From contig JAVHZZ010000011.1 of the NCBI GenBank assembly GCA_036250195.1, positions 50,847,311 through 50,911,310 on the forward strand: a DNA stretch of 64,000 nt. The letters run 5' to 3'. The notes under the pieces were generated by a model that did no database searches, was not told the origin of the DNA, and saw only the letters and a list, made by a program, of their open reading frames with translations. The stretch comes from Mixophyes australis. Taxonomy: Eukaryota > Chordata > Amphibia > Anura > Limnodynastidae. Below are positions 44,497 to 55,880 of the stretch, one piece after another. Each line of letters starts with the position of its first letter. Position 1 is the stretch's first letter. Both the position numbers and the translations under genes were made by a program.

Positions 44497-46686
44497 CTAC
44501 TGAGGAAAGATGTCGTCCTCATCCTCAACCTCTGATTCCTCTCCCCCTACAGTGTGTACTTCCTTCTCCTCACACATTATCAATTCGTCCCCGCTGGACT
44601 CCACAACCACAGGTCCCTCTGTACTATCTGGAGGGCAGTGCTGTACTTCATTGAGGAATTGATTATTCATTTTTATAAACATCATTTTTCAACGTTGTGA
44701 GGAAGCAACCTCCTTCTCCGCTCACTGACCAGGTTCCCCGCTGCACTAAAAACTCTTTCCGAGTACACAATGGAGGGGGGACAACTCAGGTAAAATAGAG
44801 CCAGTTTGTACAGGGGCTTCCAAACTGCCTTTTTTTCCTGCCAGTAACAATATGTCTGACATGTCTATTTGGATGGTGTCAGCAAAATAATCCTCCACCA
44901 TTTTTTCAATTGTGACAGCATCCAATGCAGCGACAGTATACATGTCTGCAATGGTTGTCAGGTCCTTCAGTCCGGACCAGATGTTATCAGCATCCCCGCC
45001 AGCGGCTCTTTTACGAAAACTGAGCTTTTTCCTCGCAGCCATAGATGTGGAAGAAAATGAGGGTGGAGCTGTTGGCATGTCACGGTCCTTTTCAGAGGAC
45101 AATCTCCTGACCAGCAGGTCTTTGCACCGCTGTAGACTTGTGTCCGCCGGAAACAGAGACACAACATACGCTTTAAACCGAGGATCGAGCACGGTGGCCA
45201 GAATGTATTCCTCTGACTTTAAAAGAGTGACCACCCTCGGATCCTGGCAAAGCGTACGAAGGGCTACATCCACAAGAGCTACATGCTTGGTGTAATCGCA
45301 ATGGCGCATCCCCACTCCTTTGCCTATGTCGTAGGTGGCTGTGTAGGCCTGAATGGCCTTTTGCTGCTCTTCCATCCTCTGCAGCATATAAAGGGTGGAG
45401 TTCCAGCGCGTCACAACCTCTTGATTGAGGTGATGGCAGGGCAGGTTCATGCTTTTTTGATGTGCCTCTAGTCTGCGGTAGGCACTGGCTGAATGCCGAA
45501 AGTGTCCAGCAATTTTGCACGCCACCGCAAGCATCTCCTGCACACCCCTGTCACTCTTGAGGTAATGCTGCACCACCAAATTAATGGTGTGGGCAAAACA
45601 TGGGACGTGCTGGAAATTGCCCATATGTAATGCCCGCACAATGTTACTGGCATTGTCTGACACCACAAATCCCCATGAGAGTCTAAGTGGGGTAAGCCAC
45701 TGGGAGATAATTTCCCTCAGTTTCTCTAATATGTTATCAGCGTTGTGCCTCTTATTAAAGCCTGTAATACACAATGTTGCCTGCCTTTGCACGAGCAGCC
45801 ATTTTGTAGATGCTGCTACTGATGCAGCTGTTGCTGTTGCTGCGAAAGGGGATGCATCTACCCAGTGGGCTGTCACAGTCATATAGTCCTTCGTTTGCCC
45901 AGAACCACTTGTCCACATGTCCGTGGTTAAGTGGACAGTGGGTACAACCGCATTTTTCAGAGCACTGAGGACACTTGATCGTACTTCTCTGTACATTTTT
46001 GGTATCGCCTGCCTAGTGAAGTGGAATCTCGACGGGATTTGGTACCGGAGACACAATACCTCCATCAACCCTCTAAATCCCACTCCACTAATGGCGGACA
46101 CCGGGTGCACGTCTAACAGCAACATTGCAGTTACAGCCGCAGTTATACGCTTTGCAATAGGGTGACTACTATCGTATTTTGTGGTCATGGCAAACGACTG
46201 TTGGACGGTCAATTGTTTTGTGAAAGACTTAGCGGTCTTACGACTTCCCCTCTGGGAAGATGACCGACTAACAGCAGCAACAGCAGCAGTGGCAGTAGTA
46301 GGCGTACCACTGCAGGATTCCTCGGATGAATCCCGTAATGAAGAGGACTCAGTCTGGCTGCTGACTTGGGCTGCAGGACTGAATCTGATGGAGATCGTGG
46401 AGGAAGTTGACGAGGAGGGTGTTGCTGGTGTGTATCCAACTGGACCACGGGATTTAGGTGTCCCTGTACCGATGACGGTCCTAGCCCCAGTTCCTGAACT
46501 AACCACTGAACTATGAAGGTTATTCAGGTGACGTATAAGGGAGTATGTCCCTAGGTGGGCAAGATCCTTACCCCTGCTTATTTGAGCTTTACATAAGCTA
46601 CATATTGCCATACATTGGTTGTCCGGATTTGGATAAAAATAACTTCAGACCGAAGAGGTGCATTTTTTGGTCTTCTGACCAGGCAT
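44497..46686 (-). pseudogene. hAT-A transposase, BED-finger type, disrupted
   Basis: Would cut and paste the element. Start probably at 46686 (MPGQKTKK). A TGA at 46645-46647 replaces the Trp expected in the BED box (SSV-stop-SYF); the longest open part then starts at 46611, 621 codons. There: BED finger Cys4, Cys7, His28, His33; a Ser/Thr-rich linker; catalytic Asp231 (LTTDMWTS) and Asp319 (VVSDNAS); CxxH at 338-341; Arg-Trp at 402-403; then ATVLDPRFKAY. Compared with the hAT-B copy it lacks 5 nt near 44854 and one T near 44688. The C-terminal dimerisation block is therefore out of frame and stops at 44746, and the last 62 codons are back in frame. Non-functional as it stands. Confidence 0.88.
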
Positions 46687-46714
46687 GACGATGGGCTTTT
46701 TCATCCCATGGACA

Positions 46715-47328
46715 TCAGCTGTTTCCCCCCCTGGTTCCCTTATTTACAATAACCACATCACCATCCTCATCATCAAATTCCTCCACAGCGCCAGCTACAT
46801 CATCAATAGCCTCCTCCCAAGCCACCTCTTCCCGTACAGTGATGGGAAGTTCAGGCTTGACAACCACCAACACCCTTGGACTCGCCTTGGGGATTTGTGA
46901 TAATTTCTCTTTAGAAGGCAGAGTTGTTTGCTGTTTTGTTGCTGACAGCATAACTCTCTTCAATTTTTTGTAGGGAGGGGAGGAGGAGGGCTAAGATCCT
47001 TGGGTGAAGCTGGACCACTAGTCATGAACACGGGCCAGGGCCTAAGCCAATCCTTGCCACTACGTGTCGTAAATGGCATATTGCCAACTTTACGTTTCTC
47101 CTCAGATGATTTTAAGTTTCTCTTTTTGCTATTTTTTGAGAACTTGGGCTTTTTGGATTTTACATGCCCTGTACTAGGAGATTGGGCATCGGGCTTGGAA
47201 GACGACGTTGATGGCATTTCATCGTCTATGTCATGACTAGTGGCAGCAGCTTCAGCATTAGGAGGAAGTGGGTCTTGATCTTTCCCTACTTTATCCTCCA
47301 AATTTTTGCAATCCATTATATGTAGCAC
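46715..47328 (-). other. hAT-A Lys/Ser-rich frames upstream of transposase
   Basis: Two overlapping frames (47328-46960 and 46963-46715, different phase) encode a Lys/Ser/Pro-rich segment (KSKKPKFSKNSKKRN) and then an acidic one (EEFDDEDGDVV). They could be a first exon, an N-terminal extension or an accessory protein of the element. No family recognised, and a frameshift or stop lies between them and the transposase. Confidence 0.35.
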
Positions 47329-47373
47329 AAGATACTGCAGAATGTGTGAACTTGGTAATATTGCAGTACCAAT

Positions 47374-48830
47374 GGGCTTATACTGCAGGATTGGTTGTGC
47401 AAATTTTGTGGTAATTAAAAAAAAATTTAATTAGTTTTTGGTATTTTTTTAAATAACTTTTTTTTATTTTTTTAAACACAGGGGAATATTGGGGAAATAA
47501 CTATGCCCTTAGAAGCACAGAGCACAGGACACAGCACCACTGGACTGAACAGGACACAGCACAGGACCCAGCAGCACCACTGAACTCAAAATTGACAGAG
47601 CACAGGACACAGCACCACTGGACTGATACTACAGAATGTGTGAACTTTGTAATATTGCAGTACCACTGGACTTTTACTGCTGAATGTGTGAACTTGGTAA
47701 TATTGCAGTACCAATGGGCTTATACTGCTGGATTGGTTTTGCAAATTTGGTTATAATTATATATTTTTTTAAAAATTTTTATTTTTATTTTTTTTTATAA
47801 CTTTTTTAAAATTTTTAAAAAACTTGGGAATAATGGGGAAATAACTATGCCCTTAGAAGCACAGAGCACAGGACACAGCACCACTGGACTGAACAGGACA
47901 CAGCACAGGACCCAGCAGCACCACTGACCTCAGAAGGACAGAGCACAGCACACAGCACCACTGGACTGATACTGCAGAACACAGCACAGCACAGCACTGA
48001 ACAGCACGAGATATAGCAGGACAGAGGACCACCTAACACACCCTCCCTCTACCCTGATCAATGCCCGAGTGAAGATGGCGGCGACTAGCGGGGAATTTAT
48101 AGGATCCGAGTATCGCGAGATCCGACAACGGGATTATGAGTCAGAGCCTCAGTTTCAGATTTGAATTTGGCGCCAATACCCGGAACTGTCTCGGATCCGA
48201 CTCGGATCGGCAACGTTCGGGTGGGCTCGGATTTCATAAATCCGAGTGCGCTCATCTCTAGCTTATACTGCAGAATTGGTTTGGCAAATTTTGTTGTAAT
48301 TAAAAAAAAATTGAATTAGTTTTTTGTGTATTTTTTTTATTAATTTTTTTTAATTTTTTAAACACTTGGGAATATTGGGGAAATAACTATGCCCTTAGAA
48401 GCACAGAGCACGGGACACAGGACCACTGGACTGAACAGGACACAGCACACAGGACCCAGCAGCACCACTGAACTCAAAATTGACAGAGCACAGCACACAG
48501 CACCACTGGACTGATACTGCAGAACACAGCACAGTCAAGCACAGCACAGCACAGCACAGAACTAAACAGCACAGCACGAGATCTACCAGGACAGAGGACC
48601 ACCTATCACACCCTCCCTCTACCCTGATCAATGCCCGAGTGAAGATGGCGGCGACTAGCGGGGATTTTATAGGTTCAGAGTATCGCGAGATCCGACAGCC
48701 GGATTATGACTCCGAGCCTCGGTTTCAAGTTTTCATTTGGCGCCAATACCCGGATCTGTCTCGGATCCGACTCGGATCGGCAATGTTCGGGTGGGCTCGG
48801 ATTCAGGAAATCCGAGTGCGCTCATCTCTA
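47374..48830. repeat. Multiplied right end of hAT-A
   Basis: Three successive copies start with the phrase (g)gcttatactgc(a/t)g at 47374, 47717 and 48261. They run through gaaataactatgcccttagaagcac. The second ends in a full terminal sequence GTGCGCTCATCTCTA at 48246-48260, and the third ends in the true terminus at 48816-48830. Each complete copy carries clustered TCGGAT words near its end. Confidence 0.88.
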
Positions 48831-48838
48831 ATAAAGAT

Positions 48839-49706
48839 GCAGTCTAGAATACATTATGACAGCGCTTTGTGTGACCTTCAAATTTGTATTAGACTTTCAA
48901 TAGCCAGGGAGAAAATTAGCAGAATACAGAATATTATTTAAACATACTTTATATGAAAAACTACATTAAATTAGATATGTATATGCTAAGTGTGCGTTTC
49001 TAGGTTTTATTACTAATGCCATTTTTTTTTTCTGCAAAGGATTTTATAGTTCTGATACAACTTAAATTCCAATGATGTGTCTAGCTATATTATATTGATC
49101 TGCACACACCTAGAACAATAACTATATTTCTCTCTAAATTAATGCAGCACAGTGTTCTGCCTCTATCAAAATGCATATAACAGTTCAACTCCCTGAATCA
49201 GTTACGGTTATTATAGTGATTAAAAAACAATTAAACATAATCTTAGCAGTGGTGCCACTAAGATCCTGAAATGCAGCCTCCGTTAGATTCCCCAGAAATA
49301 ATAAAGGCATTCCAATTTATTAGTCTGCTGAAATAAGCAGGGACAGAGGGATTGAATAGTGACATTTAAAGCAGAACCAAGCTACTTGCTCTTCTCTACA
49401 TTTTCTGCACACAGCACTAGTAAGAGAATAAGTTCAAGGTAAATAGATTAGTACAAATCATTACTGCATACTGTATGCAGTTTTGTGATGTCTACTTTTA
49501 TACTCTAGAGCTGCAGATAGAACAATTTGTTATCTCAGCTATTATTCCAGCAGATACATTATGTATTTGATTACATCAGCCTTTATGATTAAGTATTTTG
49601 CTCTGTACCAATGCATATTTTACATCAAATCCATAAGTCTACATTTTGTTATATAGAATGTCCTTCTACCAACTTTATTTATAATATTAAATGCGAACAT
49701 AAAAAG
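48839..49706. other. No gene or repeat recognised
   Basis: AT-rich unique-looking sequence between hAT-A and hAT-C. It may include the other side of the Penelope insertion site. Confidence 0.5.
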
Positions 49707-50264
49707 TAAAGATGTATACAGACACCCGTGATTTGGTTTTCGTTCAAAACCATCTTTGTGCTTTGGTTTTGGCTGAAAAACTCATGCACTTTGGTTTTCA
49801 TTTTGGACCTGGATTTCATTAAAAATTGGGAAAAGCGGGTAAAATCATGTAATTTTGAGGTCTGTTTGTTCCTACATTAGTATTTATGTCATTTACATTC
49901 CTTTACTGTCAATTACAGTCTATTTCCTAATGACCACCTCACAACTGTCAATATTTTCACCAATACTGCCAAAGGCTGCAGTGTGTTGAGTGGCTAAAAA
50001 TAGTGATAGAGCAGTGGCACAAACACATGGCAGTTTAAAAAAAATATACGATACATATGAAACATAGTGGCACAGCAGTGGCAGATAGGATGGCAGTTTA
50101 ATAAAGTAAAGGATACCTTTAAAACATACAGGCAGCGCATGTGTGACACATTATAGAAAGACAGTAATAAAAGCTCATTAGACGTATAGCAGCAGCATTG
50201 ATAGACATTTTAGACAACACAAAAGACCTACACACAGAAGGGAAATGGTTTGATCAAGACAATT

Positions 50265-50440
50265 GACTTAAATGTATCAAGCTGAGAGTTTTCCGGCGGG
50301 TTTTGAAAAGTGGAGCTGTGCCTATAACAACCAATCAGATTTTAGTTATCATCTTGTAGAATGTACTAAAAAATGATAGCAAGAATCTGATTGATATTTT
50401 AAACAAGCCAGAAAGTTCTCAGCTTGATACATTTACCCTC
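50265..50440. mobile_element. Foldback MITE (caaccaatcagatt family)
   Basis: AAATGTATCAAGCTGAGA at the left and TCTCAGCTTGATACATTT at the right are perfect inverses. Interior caaccaatcagatttta matches the MITE at 15996-16170. Confidence 0.75.
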
Positions 50441-50612
50441 ATGTGTGAGACATTGTGGAGAGGTGGATCGGTGGCAGTAATAAAAGCTCAGTAGACGAAT
50501 AACAGCAGCAACAATAGACAATAGACAAGATCAGGGCCGGACTGGCCATCTGGCACTTCTGGCAAATGCCAGAAGGGCCGATGCCCAGATGGGCCGGTTG
50601 CTAGCTGGCCTG

Positions 50613-50681
50613 CCCCATCGCTCAGCGCTCAGACTGTCATGCCAGAATCCGGCATGACAGTCTGTGCGCTGAGCGATGGGG
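50613..50681. repeat. 69-bp hairpin, 31-bp arms
   Basis: The left arm starts ccccatcgctcagcg and ends cagactgtcatgcc; a 7-nt loop agaatcc; the right arm is the inverse with one mismatched pair. Confidence 0.92.
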
Positions 50682-50839
50682 TCAGTCCTACACTTACTTC
50701 CTGGTGGCCGCTCGTCCCCTCCTCCCCTCCGCTCCTATAAATGGATTTGACGATGAGTGTCACATGGGACGTGCACCATGTGATAGGTGCCGTCCCATGT
50801 GTTAGGAAAAGACTACAGAGCACGCCTCGGAGCGAACAA

Positions 50840-51137
50840 GGTAAGGGGGGGAGGGTAGTATGTGTGATAGTGTATCTATAGTATGTTTTGTGTGTGACAG
50901 GGTATGAATATAGTGTGTATGTGTGTGACAGTGTAACTATAGTATGTGTGTGACAGGGTATGATTATAGTGTGTATGTGTGTGACAGTGTAACTATAGTA
51001 TGTGTGTGACAGGGTATGATTATAGTGTGTATGTGTGTGACAGTGTAACTATAGTATGTGTGTGACAGGGTATGATTATAGTGTGTATGTGTGTGACAGT
51101 GTAACTATAGTATGTGTGTGACAGGGTATGATTATAG
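50840..51137. repeat. GT-rich minisatellite, left part
   Basis: Repeated units of gtgtgtatgtgtgtgacagt, then gtaactatagtatgtgtgtg, then acagggtatgattata. hAT-B sits inside it; the array resumes at 55418. Confidence 0.9.
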
Positions 51138-51819
51138 TAGGGTTGTGCACCGGGCACTTTTAGTGTTTTGGGTTTTGGGTTCTGATTTGTTTTGCCAAAA
51201 CACCTGACGAAAGGTTTTGGTTCTGATTTAGGGTTTTGGGTTCTGATTTATTTTTAAAAAAGCATAAAAAGCGCTAAAATACATTATTTTGGTTTTTTTT
51301 ACACTCCTATGCTATTATTAACCTCAATAACATTCAATAACAATCATTTCCACTAATTTCCAGTCTATTCTTATCACCTCACACCTCACAATATTCTTTT
51401 TAGTCCAAAACGTTGCATCCCGGTAGCTTTCTGGACTGCGTAGTGGAGTGGCCCCGGTACCCAATTTGGTACCGGGGCCACAATACCTCCTCCAACTGGT
51501 CTCAATTCCACTGCACATATGGCTGCTCCTCCATCCTATGCAGCATATAGAGGGTGGAGTTCTAGCGTGTCAATACCTCTTGTTTTCGATCATGACAGTG
51601 CATTTTAATTATTTTTGGATTTGCCCCCAACACTGAATGTAGTTTAATATCTGATACGCATCTATCTGGACTGCATAGTGGAGTGGTCCCGGTACCCAAT
51701 TTGGTACCGGAGCCACAATATATCACGATCAACAGGTCTGAATTCCACTGCACAGATGGCGGACACCGGATGGACGTCTAAAACCAACATAGATGTAAAG
51801 ACCGCAGTTCCTCTTTTTT

Positions 51820-52200
51820 GGGACTGCACAAACAATTAACATAGTAATATAAATGGAATTAACTATTTTTTTGAACTACAGAAAGAAAGAACGTAGTAAT
51901 AAAAATGGCAGTTACTCTTTTTTGGAACTACAGAAAGAAAGAACGTAGCAATAAAAATGGCAGTTCCTCTTTTTTGTAACTACAAAAACAAAGAACGTAG
52001 TAATATAAATGGAAGTTACTATTTTTTGGAACTACTGAAAGAAAGAAAGTATTAATAGAATCGGCAGTTACTCCTTTTTTGAACTACAGAAAGAAAGAAC
52101 GTAGTAATAAAAATGGCAGTTACTCCTTTTTGGAACTACAAAAACAAAGAACGTTATAATAGAAATGGCAGTTCCTCTTTTTTGGAACTTAACAAGAATT
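51820..52200. repeat. About 52-bp tandem array in hAT-B
   Basis: About seven units of gaacgtagtaataaaaatgg, then cagttactcttttttggaac, then tacagaaagaaa. The words gaacgtagtaa and ggaact are shared with the array at 53865-54835. Confidence 0.88.
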
Positions 52201-53021
52201 ATATAATTTTGTTTATTCAGAAATTAAGAGTCTCTCTATTAGAGTGTAATGCCCCTTAAAACTCCTTTAAATAAAATAGTACGTATTCTAGGAGACCTTG
52301 TTTATATATTTAACTTGGTTCTGCAAAAATATGCATGATGATCACTGGACAGAGATCTGTAATAGAACAGCGATTAAAGTGGCCTGATTAAAGGTCATGT
52401 AAGATCTTAAAGCACTCACAATTATATAGAGACTGTATTCTCATTAAAGACGCTGCCTAACGTGTCTAAAAGTTGGCACTTATATAGCTCTTGCTTCACT
52501 GGGTGATGTGAGCAAGCGGAGTGTGTCAATATGGAGAGACCCTATCTAATTACATTAATATGATAGAGCAAATTGCAGCGCTGTGTACGCTGTGTGTAGG
52601 TAAGGTAGGGATCTCAAATACCATGACACTCTGTTTAGCCTAATCCCTGACAATGTAATATCACGGAAAGCCTATTTTTTTATCAAGGGCAATGCCTAGC
52701 TTCTGCTAAATCAGACAGAGTATGCAGCGCACGTCTAACACCAACATAGCTGTGCCGGTGACATGGCCTGCAGGAATATCTCTGATGGAGATAGAACTAG
52801 GCCCCAAAGAGCACATAATGCCAAAAAAAGAGTTGCAAGATGGAATTGTCCTTGGGCCCTCCCACCCACCCTGATGTTGCTGAAATAGGACATGCACACT
52901 TTAACAAACCAATCATTTTAGCGACAGGGCCTACCAAACTACTGTGGCTGAAATGATTGGTTTGTTTGGGCCCCCACACAAAAAAAGCTATTCATCTCTC
53001 CCTGTACAAACTAAACTGGCT

Positions 53022-53855
53022 CTACTGAGGCAAGATGTCGTCCTCATCCTCATCCTCTGATTCCTGGCCCCCTTCTGTGTGTACTTCCTCATCCTCACAC
53101 ATTATCAATTCGTCCCCGCTGGACTCCACAACCACAGGTCCCTCTGTATTATCTGGAGGGCAGTGCTGTACTTGATTGAGGAATTGATAATTCATTTTTA
53201 TGAACATCATTTTTTCAACATTCTGAGGAAGCAACCTCCTTCGCCGCTCACTGACCAGGTTCCCCGCTGCACTAAAAACTCTTTCTGAGTACACACTGGA
53301 GGGGGGACAACTCAGGTAAAATAGAGCCAGTTTGTACAGGGGCTTCCAAACTGCCTTTTTTTCCTGCCAGTAACAATATGGACTGTCTGACATGTCTATT
53401 TGGATGGTGTCAGCAAAATAATCCTCCACCATTTTTTCAATTGTGACAGCATCCAATGCAGCGACAGTAGACATATCTGCAATGGTTGGCAGGTCCTTCA
53501 GTCCGGACCAGATGTTGTCTGCATCCCCGCTAGTGGGTCTTTTAGGAAAACTGAGCTTTTTCCTCGCAGCCTTAGGTGTGGAAGAAAATGAAGGTGGAGC
53601 TGTTGGCATGTCAGGGTCCTCTTCAGAGGACAATTTCCTGACCAGCAGGTCTTTGCACCGCTGTAGACTTGTGTCCGCCGGAAACAGAGACACAACATAT
53701 GCTTTAAACCGAGGATCGAGCACGGTGGCCAGAATGTATTCCTCTGACTTTAAAAGAGTGACCACCCTCGGATCCTTGCAAAGCGTACGAAGGGCTTCAT
53801 CCACAAGAGCTACATGCTTGGTGGAATCGCAATGGTTTACCAGCTCCTCCTTCAC
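53022..53855 (-). pseudogene. hAT-B transposase C-terminal part
   Basis: 277 codons, open. Covers HVALVDEALRTLC through LATVLDPRFKAYVV to the hAT dimerisation block SSVYSERVFSAAGN followed by RRRLLPQNVEK, then an acidic tail ending EDEDDILPQ. This is the region that is frameshifted in hAT-A. The N-terminal two thirds (BED finger and both catalytic Asp) are absent; a tandem array begins where they should be. A protein from here could at most dimerise, not cut DNA. Confidence 0.85.
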
Positions 53856-53864
53856 TTTCTCTTG

Positions 53865-54835
53865 TAATATAGATTGCAGTACCTATTCTCTTGCACTGCT
53901 TAAAAATTTAACGTATTAAATGTAATATAGATTGCAGTACCTATTCTCTGGAACTGCTTAAAGAATGAACGTAGTAAATGTAATATAGATAGCAGTACCT
54001 ATTCTCTGGAACTGCTTAAAAATTGAACGTATTAAATGTAATATAGATTGCAGTACCTATTCTCTTGCACTGCTTAAAAATTGAACGTATTAAATGTAAT
54101 ATAGATTTTAGTACCTATTCTCTGGAACTGCTTAAAGAATAAACGTAGTAAATGTAATATAGATTGCAGTACCTATTCTCTGGAACTGCTTCAAAATTGA
54201 ACGTATTAAATGTAATATAGATTGCAGTACCTATTCTCTGGAACTGCTTAAAAATTTAACGTACTAAATGTAATATAGATTGCAGTACCTATTCTCTGGA
54301 ACTGCTTAAAGAATGAACGTAGTAAATGTAATATAGATTGCAGTACCTATTCTCTGGAACCGCTTAAAAATTGAACGTATTAAATGTAATATAGATTGCA
54401 GTACCTATTCTCTGGATCTGCTTAAAAATTGAACATATTAAATGTAATATAGATTGCAGTACCTATTCTCTGGAACTGCTTAAAAAATCAACGTAGTAAA
54501 TGTAATATAGATTGCAGTACCTATTCTCTGGAACTGCTTAAAGAATGAACATAGTAAATGTAATATAGATTGCAGTACCTATTATCTGGAACTGCTTAAA
54601 AATTGAAAGTATTAAATGTAATATAGATTGCAGTACCTATTCTCTGGAACTGCTTAAAGAATGAACGTAGTAAATGTAATATAGATTGCAGTACCTATTA
54701 TCTGGAACTGCTTAAAAATTGAACGTATTAAATGTAATATATATTGCAGTACCTATTCTCTGGAACTGCTTAAAGAATGAATGTAGTAAATGTAATATAG
54801 ATTGCAGTACCTATTCTTTAGAACTGCTTAAATAT
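53865..54835. repeat. 58-bp tandem array in hAT-B
   Basis: About 17 units of aatgtaatatagattgcagt, acctattctctggaactgct, taaagaatgaacgtagta. Variants at the end of the unit (gaatgaacgtagta versus aattgaacgtatta) alternate irregularly. Confidence 0.92.
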
Positions 54836-54914
54836 TTTTTTTTTTTTTATTAATTTTGTATAATTTTTTTTAGTAATTTTTAAGAGATTTTAATAATTAT
54901 AAAATTTGTATGGA

Positions 54915-55140
54915 CTTAGCACAACAAAGCACAGGACTAAAGCACCACTGGACTCAGCAGGACAGACACTGGCCAAAGCAGCACTGGACTCAGCAGGACA
55001 GAGCACAGGACAAAAGCACCACTTGACTCAGCATGACAGAGCACAGGACAAAAGCACCACTGGACTCAGCAAGGACAAAGCACTGGACACAGGCATAAAG
55101 CACCACTGGACTCAGCAAGGACAGAGCACTGATCACGCAG
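54915..55140. repeat. Tandem repeat near hAT-B right end
   Basis: About five units of aaagcaccactggactcagc plus aggacagagcacagga. Similar caccactggact words are in the hAT-A right end at 47520-47640 and 47880-47975. Confidence 0.8.
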
Positions 55141-55417
55141 GAGCACCACTACCTTCCTCTTCCCTGATGTCAGGCAAAATGAAGATGGCGGCCGCAAGGT
55201 GAGTATTTATGACATCCAAGTATCGCAGAATCCGACGCGAGACTTGGATGTCATAGCCTCGTTTCGGATTCCTTTGGCGGCCGGAAGTACCCAAACAGTG
55301 CTCGGATCCCGTCGGATCTGCACTGTTCGGGTGGGCTCGGATTCCGCTAATCCGAGCCCACCTGAACAGTGCGGATCGGATTAGCAGAATCCGAGCCCGC
55401 TCATCCTTAGATTATAG

Positions 55418-55880
55418 TGTGTATGTGTGTGACAGTGTAACTATAGTATGTTATGTGTGTGACAGGGTATGATTATAGTGTGTGTATGTGTGTGACAGGG
55501 TATGACTACTGTATGTGTGTGGGCCGGTGTATGACTATAATGTGTGTGTATGTGTGTGGGGGGGGGGGGGGGCGGTATATGACTATAATGTGTGTGGGGG
55601 CCAGTGTATGACAATAATGTGTGTGTGTGGGGGCCGGCGTATGACCATAATGTGTGTGTGTGGGGGGGCTGGTGTATGACTATAATGTATGTGTGTGGGG
55701 GCCAGTGTCTGACTATAATCTATGTGTGTGGGGGCCAGTGTATGACTATAATATATGTGTGTCGGGGCCGGTGTATGACCATAATGTGTGTGTGTGTGTG
55801 TGTGTGTGCCGCTGTACGACTATAATATGTGTGGGGGCCAGTGTATGACTCTAATGTGTGTGTGTGGGGGCTGGTGTATG
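55418..55880. repeat. GT-rich minisatellite, right part
   Basis: Continuation of the 50840-51137 array after hAT-B, becoming units of gtgtgtgggggccagtgtatgactataat. Includes a run of 13 G at about 55559-55571 and a pure GT run near 55785-55808. Confidence 0.9.

Larger units (their letters stand above)
41768..48830 (-). mobile_element. hAT-A: 7.06-kb hAT transposon
   Basis: The ends TAGGGATGTGCAC (41768) and GTGCGCTCATCTCTA (48816-48830) are imperfect inverted repeats. The 8-bp duplication ATAAAGAT flanks both sides (41760-41767 and 48831-48838), exact and of hAT length. Contents: left end with repeated ttcggattt words, a 78-bp array, a 100/104-bp array, a broken BED-finger transposase on the - strand, a Lys/Ser-rich frame upstream of it, and a multiplied right end. 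It landed in or beside the Penelope-like element. Both termini are good, so it could be moved in trans. Confidence 0.9.
51138..55409 (-). mobile_element. hAT-B: 4.27-kb hAT transposon, internally rearranged
   Basis: Ends are TAGGGTTGTGCAC (51138) and a right end finishing CCCGCTCATCCTTA (55409). The 8-bp duplication GATTATAG is exact on both sides (51130-51137 and 55410-55417). It carries transposase scraps near 51515-51600, two related tandem arrays, and an open C-terminal transposase part (53022-53855). Same family as hAT-A. Two thirds of the transposase are missing, so it depends on another source. Confidence 0.9.

Noticed and set aside
48480..48941. 153-codon + strand frame
   Set aside because: Covers the hAT-A right end repeats and terminus and crosses into flanking DNA.
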